Of a stretch of DNA of 17,983 nucleotides, positions 1-8,626 are shown piece by piece. The stretch comes from Candolleomyces eurysporus (taxonomy: Eukaryota > Basidiomycota > Agaricomycetes > Agaricales > Psathyrellaceae), in assembly GCA_027579435.1 (NCBI GenBank), contig JANBPK010000105.1, positions 1-17,983 of the forward strand, in the 5' to 3' direction. The position numbers and the translations under genes are program-made. Each line of letters begins with the position of its first letter. The stretch's first letter is position 1. The notes under the pieces were generated by a model. That model saw only the letters and a list, made by a program, of their open reading frames with translations, was not told the origin of the DNA and searched no databases.

Positions 1-435
1 TGGGGTGGTTTTGGTGGGTGTGGTGGGGAGGCGCTGCCGGGTTGAGGGGCGACGAGGGCAGGCTTTTGAAGGACGGGTGGTTGGCGGATCTTGCAAAGGG
101 GGTGTGGTGGGCGTTGTCGTCGTTGTGGTGTGTCGTGGACGGGTCGTGAGGGTGGGGAGGGTGGTGCCCGCCCACTGCGGCAGCAGGAGGCGAGAGTCTC
201 GCTGGCTGGGACATGCTCTGCGGAACCTGCAGCGTCGAGGGTCAGCCAGTTCGCCAGTGATAAGGCGCTGGATATAGAGGGGCCATTGACACACCTGAGC
301 TTGAGCCTGGCCCTGCGCCTGGGCAAAGGACATGGAGGGGAGGGAAGGAGAAGGCGTGGGAGGAGAGGCCAGCAAGGGCACCTCAAAGTCAACTTCTGTA
401 TAGTCCTTGGTCCACGAGTCCTGCCTGCCCACCAT
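1..435 (-). CDS. Unidentified Pro/His/Gln-rich protein, 5' part of a spliced gene running off the left edge
   Basis: Seen: on the minus strand an ATG at 435-433 opens 47 codons (exon 435-295, beginning MVGRQDSW, with an acidic TEVDFEVP segment and then a Pro/Ser stretch and a QAQGQAQAQ run). A GTGTGT donor at 294 and a CTGAC branch with GCTGCAG acceptor at 227 define a 68-nt intron. Exon 2 (226-1) stays open to the edge and reads as Ser/Pro/His-rich low-complexity protein (for example FARSANHPSFKSLPSSPLNP), with C-rich third codon positions. The unspliced frame is also open but gives an Arg/Thr-rich sequence with no protein-like character. The same frame is open upstream to an ATG at 648-646, so the start could lie further up, or an exon could join at an acceptor near 421. 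The composition resembles the disordered N-termini of fungal regulatory proteins. I do not recognise the family; the function is unknown. Confidence 0.6.
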   Translation of the reverse strand, partial: MVGRQDSWTKDYTEVDFEVPLLASPPTPSPSLPSMSFAQAQGQAQAQVCQWPLYIQRLITGELADPRRCRFRRACPSQRDSRLLLPQWAGTTLPTLTTRPRHTTTTTTPTTPPLQDPPTTRPSKACPRRPSTRQRLPTTPTKTTP

Positions 436-2699
436 AATACCGGTCAGCCCCTGGTGACAGTGGACACGGACAGCCCGTAAGGAATAAGGCGGGGTATCTA
501 GATTGCGGAAAAAAACAACGAATAAACGACAGGCGGCAGGGAACGACGAAGGGAGGAATGAATTGCTGGTGATGGATGATGATAAAAACGAGGCCACGAC
601 TGATAAGTCAGCCCATGTACCATCACACCGCCCGGCCCAGCCTGCCATAGCTGGGATGCTACGGCGCCGAGGCACTATCCCCGCTTTGTCTCCTGCCCAA
701 CAGCCGACGCGGCACGCCTGCGTACGAGTCTTCTTCAAGCGNCCCCCCGATCAGGATGGCCATGCTGTGCCGCAGCGATGCACTCTAACATTGTCTGTCA
801 TAATAGCGTCGAACACAAGGGCCAGTCAACGACCATCGCCCTTTGTTCAGACTCATTTCAATATAAATCTGATTTTGTTGTTTCTTCCACCGCACACAAG
901 GCTATTAATAGGCGACCCTGAGCGCGCTCAGATTCAGCATCGTGTTCGGCGACTTGATAACGCCTCGATGGGGGATGGCCAGCCTCAAGTCTATGAAACC
1001 AGCATGCAAGCTAGCGGGACAAAGGCTCCAACATGGCTTGACACTCATCGGACCGTAGGCCTCGGGGCCCCGATGACACCGAGTTCGCCCATTAGATGCT
1101 TATCCACACTCCTGTGCGACGAGGGCGCCCAGCATACCTCGGGTCTCAAACCCTGTAACACGAGTCCATTCATTCATTCAAACCTTGCACGACAACCGTG
1201 TCTGATCCACACAGCCTGGACCAGTTTACCGTCGAGGCCAATTGTCAACACTCAAATAATGACGTACTAGCGTACGTACGGCTCCTCATTAGATAAAGAG
1301 AGCCGAAATGTTATAGATACAACGATACGGTTGAACAATCGATTGTCAGTATCGTCGAGAAACTCACCAACAGTGGTAGGGAGGGAAGACCTTGAGCACT
1401 CATCGATGCGGCTGCAATCGATGCCTTCCGATTAGCACGCGGCGGGCAGAGATAACACCGAGTCAAAGATACTTACGTACCAAGCTAACGAGAGACATCG
1501 ATAGGAAGATAGCAGGGAGCGAGGAAGCGCCCGCGCGCGTCTTTTCTTCACAACTCGGGGTCCAGCGAGATAAAATACGATAAGCGATAGGGCTTATAAC
1601 GACTCGTGGTGACAGAGAAGCTAGGAAAGCCACGGATCCGGAAGCTGCTCGGAGAACCCAGAGAATTGCATGCTTGGAAGCCATTCCAATCGGCGAGGCA
1701 CCGGGTGATTGGGTAGGAAAGCAATCGATAGGTAAAATAATAGACCACCACAGACTTCATTTAGCAAGCCGGCAAAAGATCCCTTGACATCGTGCCAGAT
1801 AAACCGCAGCTAGTGCCACTGAAAAGACCCTGAACAACCATACCTAGTCTGACAGTAAATCAAACTGTACGCGCGAAACGAACCAAAATGCAAAAGACGA
1901 CGGCAGCGCGAGATGTTCCTCCACCTTTCACCTCGAACGACCGTTAACCAGAACTCGAGAATCCAGCCCCAACCACACCAATTTACCTGAATTAACCTCC
2001 CGTCCTCGCGCCGAAAACCTCCTTTCATAATTACAATTACTCCCTCCTTTCCGGGGCCGAGATAGAATATGTTGAATGTCAGCCACATCAAGCAGAGGCG
2101 ACAGGATGAACGAAGCGAAGCGATGCGCGCCGGAAGATGTGGTCAAGCGGGACCTTGACTGCCTGACCAACCGACCGACGCAGAGATTGACGGACCCTAG
2201 CCCCTGTTTTGACCGGCGTGCCGTCATCGCGTCAAGGGACGCTTTTTTTAACAATGGTGTCGTCAGTACCCGATATCCGAGTATGTATGTATGTATATTG
2301 CGTCGACGAAAGGGCGGCCAAGAGAGTGACGCTTTCGGGCCCTGATCGAGGAAAACGTGTAGGAGGTCCAAGAAGCCATAGGGGACGACGTCAGGTCGTT
2401 CATAGCCGACGAATGATTTCGTTCAAGTGATACTCTGGTGCTCATCCCAGCGAGCTTGGTAGCGGCGTGGAGAACCATGAGACCCTATGGACGTGGAAGA
2501 CTCGAAGAGAGCGCATGTAGTTAGGGGAGGTAGTGGGGGAAGGGAAGAAAGGAGGAGCTGACACTTCGAAGCTGTCTGTTAAATTATCGAAGCGTGACAC
2601 CGACGCGTGACGTCACTGATGGGGAAGAGCGAAAATAGGGGAAGACAGATACATATAGCCGCTGTTTAACCTCATCAGTCCAACAAGTCGATATTGTCC
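436..2699. other. Long intergenic region without a convincing gene
   Basis: Seen: about 2.2 kb between the divergent left-edge gene and the decayed F-box gene. The part next to 435 is T/C-rich on the minus strand and is probably the 5' UTR and promoter of the left-edge gene. Several open frames exist, the longest being 503-1270 on the plus strand, but none has recognisable motifs, credible splice borders or protein-like composition. Minor features are a CATT run near 1168-1180, a GTAT microsatellite at 2281-2297 and an ambiguous base at 742 beside six Cs. No transposase, terminal repeats or tRNA was seen. The long upstream space could hold regulatory DNA for the left-edge gene; that is inference. 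Confidence 0.5.
2281..2297. repeat. Short GTAT microsatellite
   Basis: Four tandem GTAT units followed by A. Too short to say more than that it is a simple repeat in noncoding DNA. Confidence 0.7.
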
Positions 2700-3480
2700 T
2701 CTTAAAATACTCCGCCGTGTCTGAAGCTTCAGAAGGGACTTTATGCGGAATCTTCTTGTGGTGCCTTGCCGAGGACGCCTCCGAGATCGATAGTCTCCTT
2801 CCTTGGCATGTGAGCTCGAAGGCGCGTCTTTGGACCTCTCCCAAATCGCCATTCCAGAACCAGTCGGTGCCTACGCGTCCAGGTCTCCAGGCAGTCGCTG
2901 AGGTGCACGGGAGATTTGACTCTCCACCACATCAGACCGGTAACCTCAAATAGTTTCACAATTTCAACTCCCGGGATCACCACGGTCCTTACTACGACTG
3001 GGAGGTGCAGACCTCACTTTTAAATGGCACCAAACTCAGGTCAATCGATCCATCTTTCATGCGTCACGGTTTTCTTACCTCTCAAAGCGTTCGAGAAAAC
3101 GCTCTCTCGAACGCCTGTTCAAGGCTACGCCTCACATCACAATGCTTGACGCCACGCCCAGATTAACCCTGACCTATGTATATCCTTTTGAATTTCTTAC
3201 CTTTTGAATCGATACAACCACAACGGTGCACCTATCTAGTAGCGCCAGTTCGCGTCGTTCCCCAGAGAGCAGACTTCGCAGAGATCGTGCTCTACGGACA
3301 GCACGCAAGTCTCGAATGATGGTCTTCTGGGTCGATAATCAAACGGTCCCTGGCGGAGGGGTTGCTACTATAGTCAAAGGCTGCTGGGGAGGCGTGAATG
3401 GAGAAGCTCGATCGTTATTGAATACCGGGTTGCAGGACGTTGGAAACTATGTTGATTTCCCTCTGTCCAGGATCTTCTAA
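2700..3480 (+). pseudogene. Decayed F-box/LRR-like gene, ancestral neighbour of the array
   Basis: Seen: pieces aligning in order with the intact F-box genes downstream. Near 2733-2805 the translation EGTLCGIFLWCLAEDASEID matches the F-box segment NETLHEIFLQCLPEHDILID. Near 2890 LQAVAEV matches LQTIAEV. Near 3100-3165 LERLFKATPHITMLDA matches LERLFRATPHVTVLDA. Near 3258-3330 the DNA matches the segment encoding SRMRCAPEDRLRKIVLYGR, and near 3428 GLQDV matches the C-terminal ELQDW. Between these the frame shifts, stops occur, and most of the LRR-like body (roughly 2960-3090) is deleted. It has no usable start. Its C-terminal part also matches the F-box relics carried in every array spacer, so it is probably the left flank of the ancestral locus. 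No protein product is expected. Confidence 0.75.
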
Positions 3481-3779
3481 ATTGTTGACTTTCTTTGGTT
3501 TCGATGGAACAGATAGGAGACAGTGGAGAAACTGACGAATACGCTTTACGACGATCTAATTAAATAACAACGGATGGCTGTCGTCAATACCTGGACTAAT
3601 AACATGATACCGCGGGCTGCCAGATTCATGAAAGTTGGACGCAGAGCCATCGGATCTTGAATGAATTGAAATCGCCAGAAACTGAACGTCCTGTGCAAAC
3701 AAAACAGAGGCAAACATTAGCTCGGTTCGACAATCAACTCTTTCTTCAACAACGAACTCGTTGAACCAAGCGGTGGATC
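3481..3779 (+). promoter_or_regulatory. 5' flank of F-box gene copy 1
   Basis: Noncoding DNA whose right half aligns with the 5' flanks of copies 2-4: shared GCCAGATTCATGAAAGTTG-like, ACAGAGGCAAACATT and CAAGCGGTGGATC blocks. It is the most divergent of the four flanks and lacks the T8 tract. No TATA box is evident. It probably holds promoter and 5' UTR. Confidence 0.45.
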
Positions 3780-5406
3780 ATGATCGGTGCGTCTCAAAGT
3801 ACTCATGTTCATCCTCGTCTGACAAACAGGACCAGTATCACTACCACCAATCCAAAAGGTCCCAAACGAGACATTGCACGAAATATTCTTGCAGTGCCTT
3901 CCAGAACACGACATCCTGATAGACATCCTTCCTTCAAAGGCACCGGTGCTCCTCACGCATGTGTGTAGACGCTGGAGGGAGGTTGCCATACAGTTTGTGA
4001 GACTTTGGGCCTCACTCAAATTTCCACTTCGGGAGTCGGAAACGCTGGAGGGCTCAAATCTGCAGACAATCGCTGAAGTGCTGAAAAGATGCAACAATGC
4101 TCCAACTCGCCTTCAAATCGCTGTAGCTCGCACCCTTTCCGTGGGGATCAGCATTCTCGATCCACTCCTCGTCCCCTTCACCACATCGTTGACCAGCTTG
4201 GTTCTCAGTCAAGTTCCTATCTCACAAATACATGCACTTCCTTCTGGTCTCTTCCCTTCGCTCGAAAGATTGGTTCTCCACATTGATTGGGACGACTATC
4301 GGCGAAATAAATTGTTGCTCAACGGACCAGTTGCGGCGTTCGAGAGTGCACCTGCTCTGCGACGCGTAGCAACCAACAAGATTTTCGCCGGATCTGAAGG
4401 CGCAATCGCAATCGCCTTCCGCCTCCCATGGCACCAACTTACCCATTTCATTGAGAATGACCACAACGAAAACGCATATCGCTTTCTCATCCATATATTA
4501 CCTCAATGTGTCACTCTCGAGTGGCTTGGCATCACGCTGCTGGATCCAGAGCTCGGTCAAGGCTTTGAAGGGATTCGGGACAACCAACCGGTCAGGATTA
4601 TACCAAGTCTCAGATCTTTGTCCCTCAATTTTTGGGAATCGCGATACTCCACCCTCATGTATCCAAATTTCTTTGACAAGTTCAAGTTCCCCGGTCTACG
4701 GGCCTTACGACTGGAAGGGGCGGAGATGGACTTTGACGACTGCATTGACTGGGATCCAGATGAAGTCGACGGGTTCATAGACAAGATAGCAAACGAGTTC
4801 CATCTAGATTATCTCTCTATTTGCCACAGCCCTATTCCCTGCACCACCCTCGAACGACTGTTCAGGGCTACCCCCCACGTTACGGTCCTAGATGCGCAAA
4901 TTTACGACAACTATGAAAACTTTTTCGAAGCCCTTACGATCAGCCAAAACCCGAGCCACACTCTCCTTCCCCGACTAAAAACGCTTGTTCTCGAGCTGGG
5001 TTTATCAGCAGCTGTGAACGGTGGCAAAGGAGAAACAATCGATCCCAACGCTTTTGCCCCATTTCTTGAATCGCGAATGCGCTGTGCTCCTGAAGATCGA
5101 CTCCGCAAGATTGTGCTCTATGGACGGTACCCGGACCAAGTCTCCGACGAAACGCCTGTCGTTCAGGTGATTCAACGATACCTTCCGGAAGGATTATCAT
5201 TGGAGAGACATGTTGTTACGGAGCTGAGACACGACAGGCTCCATTCATATTGGATAGAGCGGGAACCCGAGTTGCAGGACTGGTTGAAGGCCAATGCCAT
5301 AAATTGGGTATGTGTTCACCTTAATCCAGCCTGTTTCAATGCTAACTTGAGGATCAGTAGATTTGATACTTCTCGACTTGTTTTGCAAAACGATGATAAA
5401 TATTGA
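3780..5406 (+). CDS. F-box protein with degenerate LRR-like body, array copy 1
   Basis: Expected role: substrate receptor of an SCF (SKP1-cullin-F-box) ubiquitin ligase; the target is unknown. Proposed CDS: 7-nt exon 3780-3786 (ATG ATC G), 43-nt intron 3787-3829 (GTGCGT donor, CTGAC branch, ACAG acceptor), then 3830-5406, giving 527 aa beginning MIGPVSLPP. The intron contains an in-frame TGA, so splicing is needed to join this ATG to the F-box. The F-box spans about residues 8-60: LPP, VPNETLHEIFLQCLP, LLTHVCRRWREVA, LWASL, as in agaricomycete F-box families. The rest has repeated LxxLxL segments (for example SLRSLSL, LRALRLEG, LKTLVLELG) and an acidic DFDDCIDWDPDE stretch. A consensus 50-nt intron (5308-5357) near the end would stop translation at 5358-5360, giving 495 aa. 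This copy is the most divergent of the four. A start at TTG 3874 would cut the F-box and is unlikely. Confidence 0.82.
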
Positions 5407-5494
5407 AAGGGTTCGGTATGTAAAGAAAACGTGTATAGCACAGGAAAGACTCGGAGTAGAAATAGCGACCGTGATTCATCCTACAATCCAAAGT

Positions 5495-5740
5495 CTACTT
5501 CTGCAGCCGGCCAAGACCGAGATTTCCTCTCGACATTTCGATGACAAGTCCCTTCGACTTTATCAATCTCGAAAACCAGTCGTCAAAGACGATTCCCCAC
5601 AAGAATCCGAAATAGCTAACGCTCCACGGTGGTAATAATCATCCCGTTCGACCCTTTATAAACCTCATTCTTTCCCGCTCCCTTGGTCAAGATATTCAAA
5701 ATGTTCTCGACTATGATGGGAGCATCCCCCCTAGCTTTAC
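5495..5740 (-). pseudogene. Relic of the oxidoreductase 3' end, spacer 1
   Basis: Antisense to the F-box genes and collinear with 12744-13009, the C-terminal exon of the intact FAD oxidoreductase. Matching starts at the former stop codon (CTA on the plus strand at 5495-5497) and ends at AGCTTTAC (5740), where similarity breaks off abruptly. It is the most diverged of the three relics but keeps the AAGACGATTCC segment that relics 2 and 3 have lost. It has no start, no upstream exons and no flavin- or NAD-binding part, so it is not a functional gene. Confidence 0.8.
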
Positions 5741-5976
5741 TATACGTAAATATCTTTGAAGTGCTCATTTTCGACCCAGATTAAATGGAAGGCACCCTCC
5801 CTCCGCTACAAACCCTAGAAATAAAACTGGCTACATCTGATAGCAACCACAACGGTGCATGTATCAACCAAGGCAAATTCGCGCGGCTTCTTGGATCGCG
5901 AATGAGGGGTTCCCCAGAAGTAGACTTTGGGTCTGAATCTCGAGTTGTCAATGTACTTCCTACCGTCGACAAATGA
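5741..5976 (+). pseudogene. Relic of an F-box gene C-terminal part, spacer 1
   Basis: Begins directly at the oxidoreductase junction. The open frame 5785-5976 reads LPPLQTLEIK, then IN-QGKFARLLGSRMRGSPE, which aligns with LPRLKTLVLELG and IDPDAFASFLESRMRCAPE of the intact F-box proteins; after SRMR the similarity fades. The DNA around CAACCACAACGGTGC is also found in the decayed gene at about 3212. It is a truncated leftover, not an independent gene. Confidence 0.7.
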
Positions 5977-6213
5977 TACCATAGAAGTCAACGCATGTGA
6001 CGTGCCAGATTCATTGAAGTTGCGACTAANTTTTTTTGGTTCAGTTTGGGAGTTGAACGGAAGAACCGATCGGACGCCGCAATGAGGCGAAACCCCGAAT
6101 GGACTTATCTTGTGCAAATCAAAAACAGAGGCAAACATTGGATCCCTTACGGCGCCCAGTTCGACAGCCGACTCTATCCTCAACGACGAACTCGCAGAGC
6201 CAAGCGGTGGATC
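5977..6213 (+). promoter_or_regulatory. 5' flank of F-box gene copy 2
   Basis: Conserved with the flanks of copies 3 and 4: a GCCAGATTCATTGAAG block, a T tract with an ambiguous base at 6030, CAATGAGGCGAAACCCC, ACAGAGGCAAACATT and CAAGCGGTGGATC. It should contain the core promoter and 5' UTR. The frame from 6046 is open into exon 1 in this copy only; copies 3 and 4 have stops, so it is not coding. Confidence 0.45.
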
Positions 6214-7822
6214 ATGATCAGTGCGTCTCAGAGTGCTCGTGTTCATCGTCTTCTCACAAACAGGACCAGTATCACTACCACCAATCCAAAAAGTCCCAAA
6301 CGAGACATTGCACGAAATATTCTTGCGGTGCCTTCCAGAACACGACATGCTGATAGACATCCTTCCTTCAAAGGCACCGGTGCTCCTTACGCATGTGTGT
6401 AGACGCTGGAGGGAGGTTGCCATAGAGTTTGTGAGACTTTGGGCCTCTCTCAAATTACCGCTTCGGGAGCCAGAAACACTGGAGGGCTCAAATCTGCAGA
6501 CAATCGCTGAAGTGCTGAAAAGATTCAAGAAAGCTCGAATGCGCCTTCAAGTTGCTGTAGCTCGCAACTGTCTGGTCAGAGTCAGCATTCTCGATCCACT
6601 CCTCGTCCCCTTCACCACATCGTTGACCAGTTTGGTTCTCAGTCGAGTTCCCATCTCACAAATCCATGCACTTCCTTCTGGTCTCTTCCCATCGCTCGAA
6701 AGATTGGCTCTCCATATTAATCGGGACGACTACCAGCGAAATACATGGACAGTGCTCAATGGGCCAGTCGCGGCGTTCGAGAGCGCACCTGTCCTGCGAC
6801 GTGTGGCAACCAACAAAGCTCTGGCCGGATCAGGCGCAGTCGCCTTTCGCCTCCCATGGCACCAACTCACCCATTTTATCGAGTGCGACTACGACGAAAA
6901 CGCACATCGCTTTCTCACCGATATCTTACCTCAATGTGTCACTCTCCAGTGGCTTGGCATCCTGTTGCTGGATGCAGACCTCGGTCAAGGCTTTGAACAG
7001 CTTTGGGACAACCAACCTGTCAGGATTATGCCAAGCCTCAGATCTTTGTCCCTCGATCTCGAAAGGGACCAGTATCCAAATTTCTTTGACAATTTCAAGT
7101 TCCCCGGACTACGGGCCTTACGACTGAAAGCGGGGTACATGGACTTTGACGATGAAGATGCCGATGCCGATCCCTGGGATCCAGATGAAGTCAACCGGTT
7201 CATCGACAAGATAGCAAATGAGTTCCGTCTAGATTGTCTCTCTCTTTGCGCCAACCTCATTTACCGCTCCACCCTCGAACAACTGTTCAGGGCTACTCCC
7301 CATGTTACGGTGCTCGATGCGCATATTTACGAGAAGTATGAACACCTTTTCGAAACCCTTACGATCAGCCAAAGCCCGAGCCAATGCTTCCTTCCCCGAC
7401 TAAAAACGCTCGTCCTCGAGCTGGGTTCATCAGCAGCTTTGGACTTTGAAGAGGGAGAAACAATCGATCCCGACGCTTTTGCCTCATTCCTTGAATCGCG
7501 AATGCGCTGTGCCCCTGAAGGCCGGCTCCGCAAGATTGTGCTCTATGGACGGTACCCGGACCAAATCTCCGACGAAACGCCTTTCGTTCAGGTGATTCAA
7601 CGATACCTGCCGGAAGGTTTATTAGTGGAGAGACGAGTTGTCACGGAGCTGAGACACGGCAAGTTCAATGACGATTGGATGGAGCGGGATCCCGAATTGC
7701 AGGATTGGTTGGAGGCTAATGCCATAAGTTGGGTAAGTGTTCATCTCAATCCAGCCTGTTTCAATGCTTACTTGAGGATCAGTAGAAATCCAGTAGAAAT
7801 CATGCTTTTCGACTTGTGTTGA
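6214..7822 (+). CDS. F-box protein with degenerate LRR-like body, array copy 2
   Basis: Paralogue of the gene at 3780-5406, same expected SCF role. Proposed CDS: exon 6214-6220 (ATG ATC A), 43-nt intron 6221-6263 (GTGCGT to ACAG), then 6264-7822, giving 521 aa starting MIRPVSLPP. The F-box (NETLHEIFLRCLPEHDMLID ... CRRWREVAIEFVRLWASL) is intact. The acidic insert is longer than in copy 1 (DFDDEDADADPWDPDE), and the variable loop before ETIDPD reads SSAALDFEEG. Near the end TGG|GTAAGT (donor at 7733), a GCTTAC branch and CAG at 7782 mark a 50-nt candidate intron followed at once by TAG (7783-7785), which would give 492 aa. The tail beyond differs from the other copies because a short AAATCCAGTAG-like segment is duplicated. 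The 5' half of copy 4 resembles this copy. Confidence 0.82.
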
Positions 7823-7921
7823 TAAGTATTAAAAGGGTTCGGTATGTAACGAAAATGGGTATAGCACAGCAAAGACTCGGAGTAGAAAATAGCGTCCGTA
7901 ATACATCATACAATCCCAAAT

Positions 7922-8167
7922 CTACTTCTCCAGTTGGCCAAGACCGAGGTTTCCTCTCGACATCTCAATGGCAAGTCCCTTCGACTTGATCAATGTCAAA
8001 AACCAACCTTCCCCATAAAAATCCCATATATGTGACGCCCCCATTCCGCCCGACGGTGGTAGTAATCATCTCGGTTCACCCTTTGTAGACCTCAGTCGTC
8101 CGCGCTCCCTTGTTCAAGACATTCAAAACGTTCTTGACGATGATGGGAGCATTCCCCCTAGCTTTAC
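7922..8167 (-). pseudogene. Relic of the oxidoreductase 3' end, spacer 2
   Basis: Collinear with 12744-13009 on the minus strand, from the former stop codon (7922-7924) to AGCTTTAC ending at 8167. Relative to the intact gene it lacks 11 bp (CCGAAGACGAT), a frameshift shared exactly with relic 3, and also the short stretch around GACAAGTCCTT. It has no start or upstream exons and is nonfunctional as a gene. Confidence 0.85.
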
Positions 8168-8403
8168 AATAAGTAAATATGTGTGAAGTGCGTATCTTCG
8201 ACCTAGATTGCATCGAAGGCACCCTCCCTCAGCTACAGACCCTAGAAATCGAAACGGCTACATCTGATAGCAACCACAACGGTGCATCTATCGACCAAGG
8301 CAAATCCGCGCGGCTTCTTGGATCGCGAATGAGATGTTCCCCAGAAGTAGACTTTGGGTCTGAATCTCGAGTTGTCAATGTACTTCCTACCGTCGACGAA
8401 TAA
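8168..8403 (+). pseudogene. Relic of an F-box gene C-terminal part, spacer 2
   Basis: Same segment as 5741-5976: after the junction it reads FDLDCIEGTLPQLQTLEIE, then SIDQGKSARLLGSRMRCSPE and VVNVLPTVDE before a stop. It matches the LKTLVLELG ... FLESRMRCAPE region of the intact F-box proteins. It has no F-box and is interpreted as a duplicated fragment. Confidence 0.7.
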
Positions 8404-8626
8404 CACCATAGAATTCAACGCACGCGACGTGCCAGATTCATTGAAGTTGCGACTAATTTTTTTTGGTTTCAGTTTGGGAGTTGAACGGAAGAACCGGACA
8501 CCACGATGAGGCGAAACCCCGAACGGACTTGGGCGAATCAAAACAGAGGCAAACATTGGATCCCTTACGGCGCTCAGTTCGACAGCCGACTCTATCGTTA
8601 ACGACGAACTCGCAGAGCCAAGCGGT
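8404..8626 (+). promoter_or_regulatory. 5' flank of F-box gene copy 3
   Basis: Aligned with the flanks of copies 2 and 4, with a T8 tract at about 8457-8464, GATGAGGCGAAACCCC and ACAGAGGCAAACATTGG. It lacks the GGATCA before the start codon that the other copies have (GCGGTATGATC here). Probably promoter and 5' UTR. Confidence 0.45.

Noticed and set aside
436..648. Upstream extension of the left-edge gene to the ATG at 648
   Set aside because: The frame is open, but the translation is an Arg/Cys/Phe/Ser-rich sequence unlike the downstream protein and is T/C-rich like a 5' UTR. Left as an alternative only.
503..1270. Plus-strand open frame of 255 codons in the left intergenic region
   Set aside because: It starts at TTG, contains an ambiguous base, has no motif or protein-like composition, and overlaps the promoter side of the left-edge gene. 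Length alone is not enough.
1300..1360. Imperfect inverted repeat around GATAC...GTATC as a transposon end or RNA hairpin
   Set aside because: Only about 7 bp of pairing, no second copy, and no transposase nearby.
1928..2371. Minus-strand open frame of 147 codons
   Set aside because: No recognisable motif, non-ATG start, and overlapping open frames in other phases; treated as chance.
6046..6402. Coding extension upstream of F-box copy 2 (MRRNPEW... to the start ATG)
   Set aside because: Open only in copy 2. Copies 3 and 4 have stops and length differences in the same conserved DNA, so it is 5' UTR.
5815..6528. Long antisense open frames over the F-box 5' regions (also 3717-4097, 8453-8944, 10843-11373)
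   Set aside because: They recur because the underlying F-box DNA is repeated. They are shadows of conserved sense codons and spacer relics and have no independent support.
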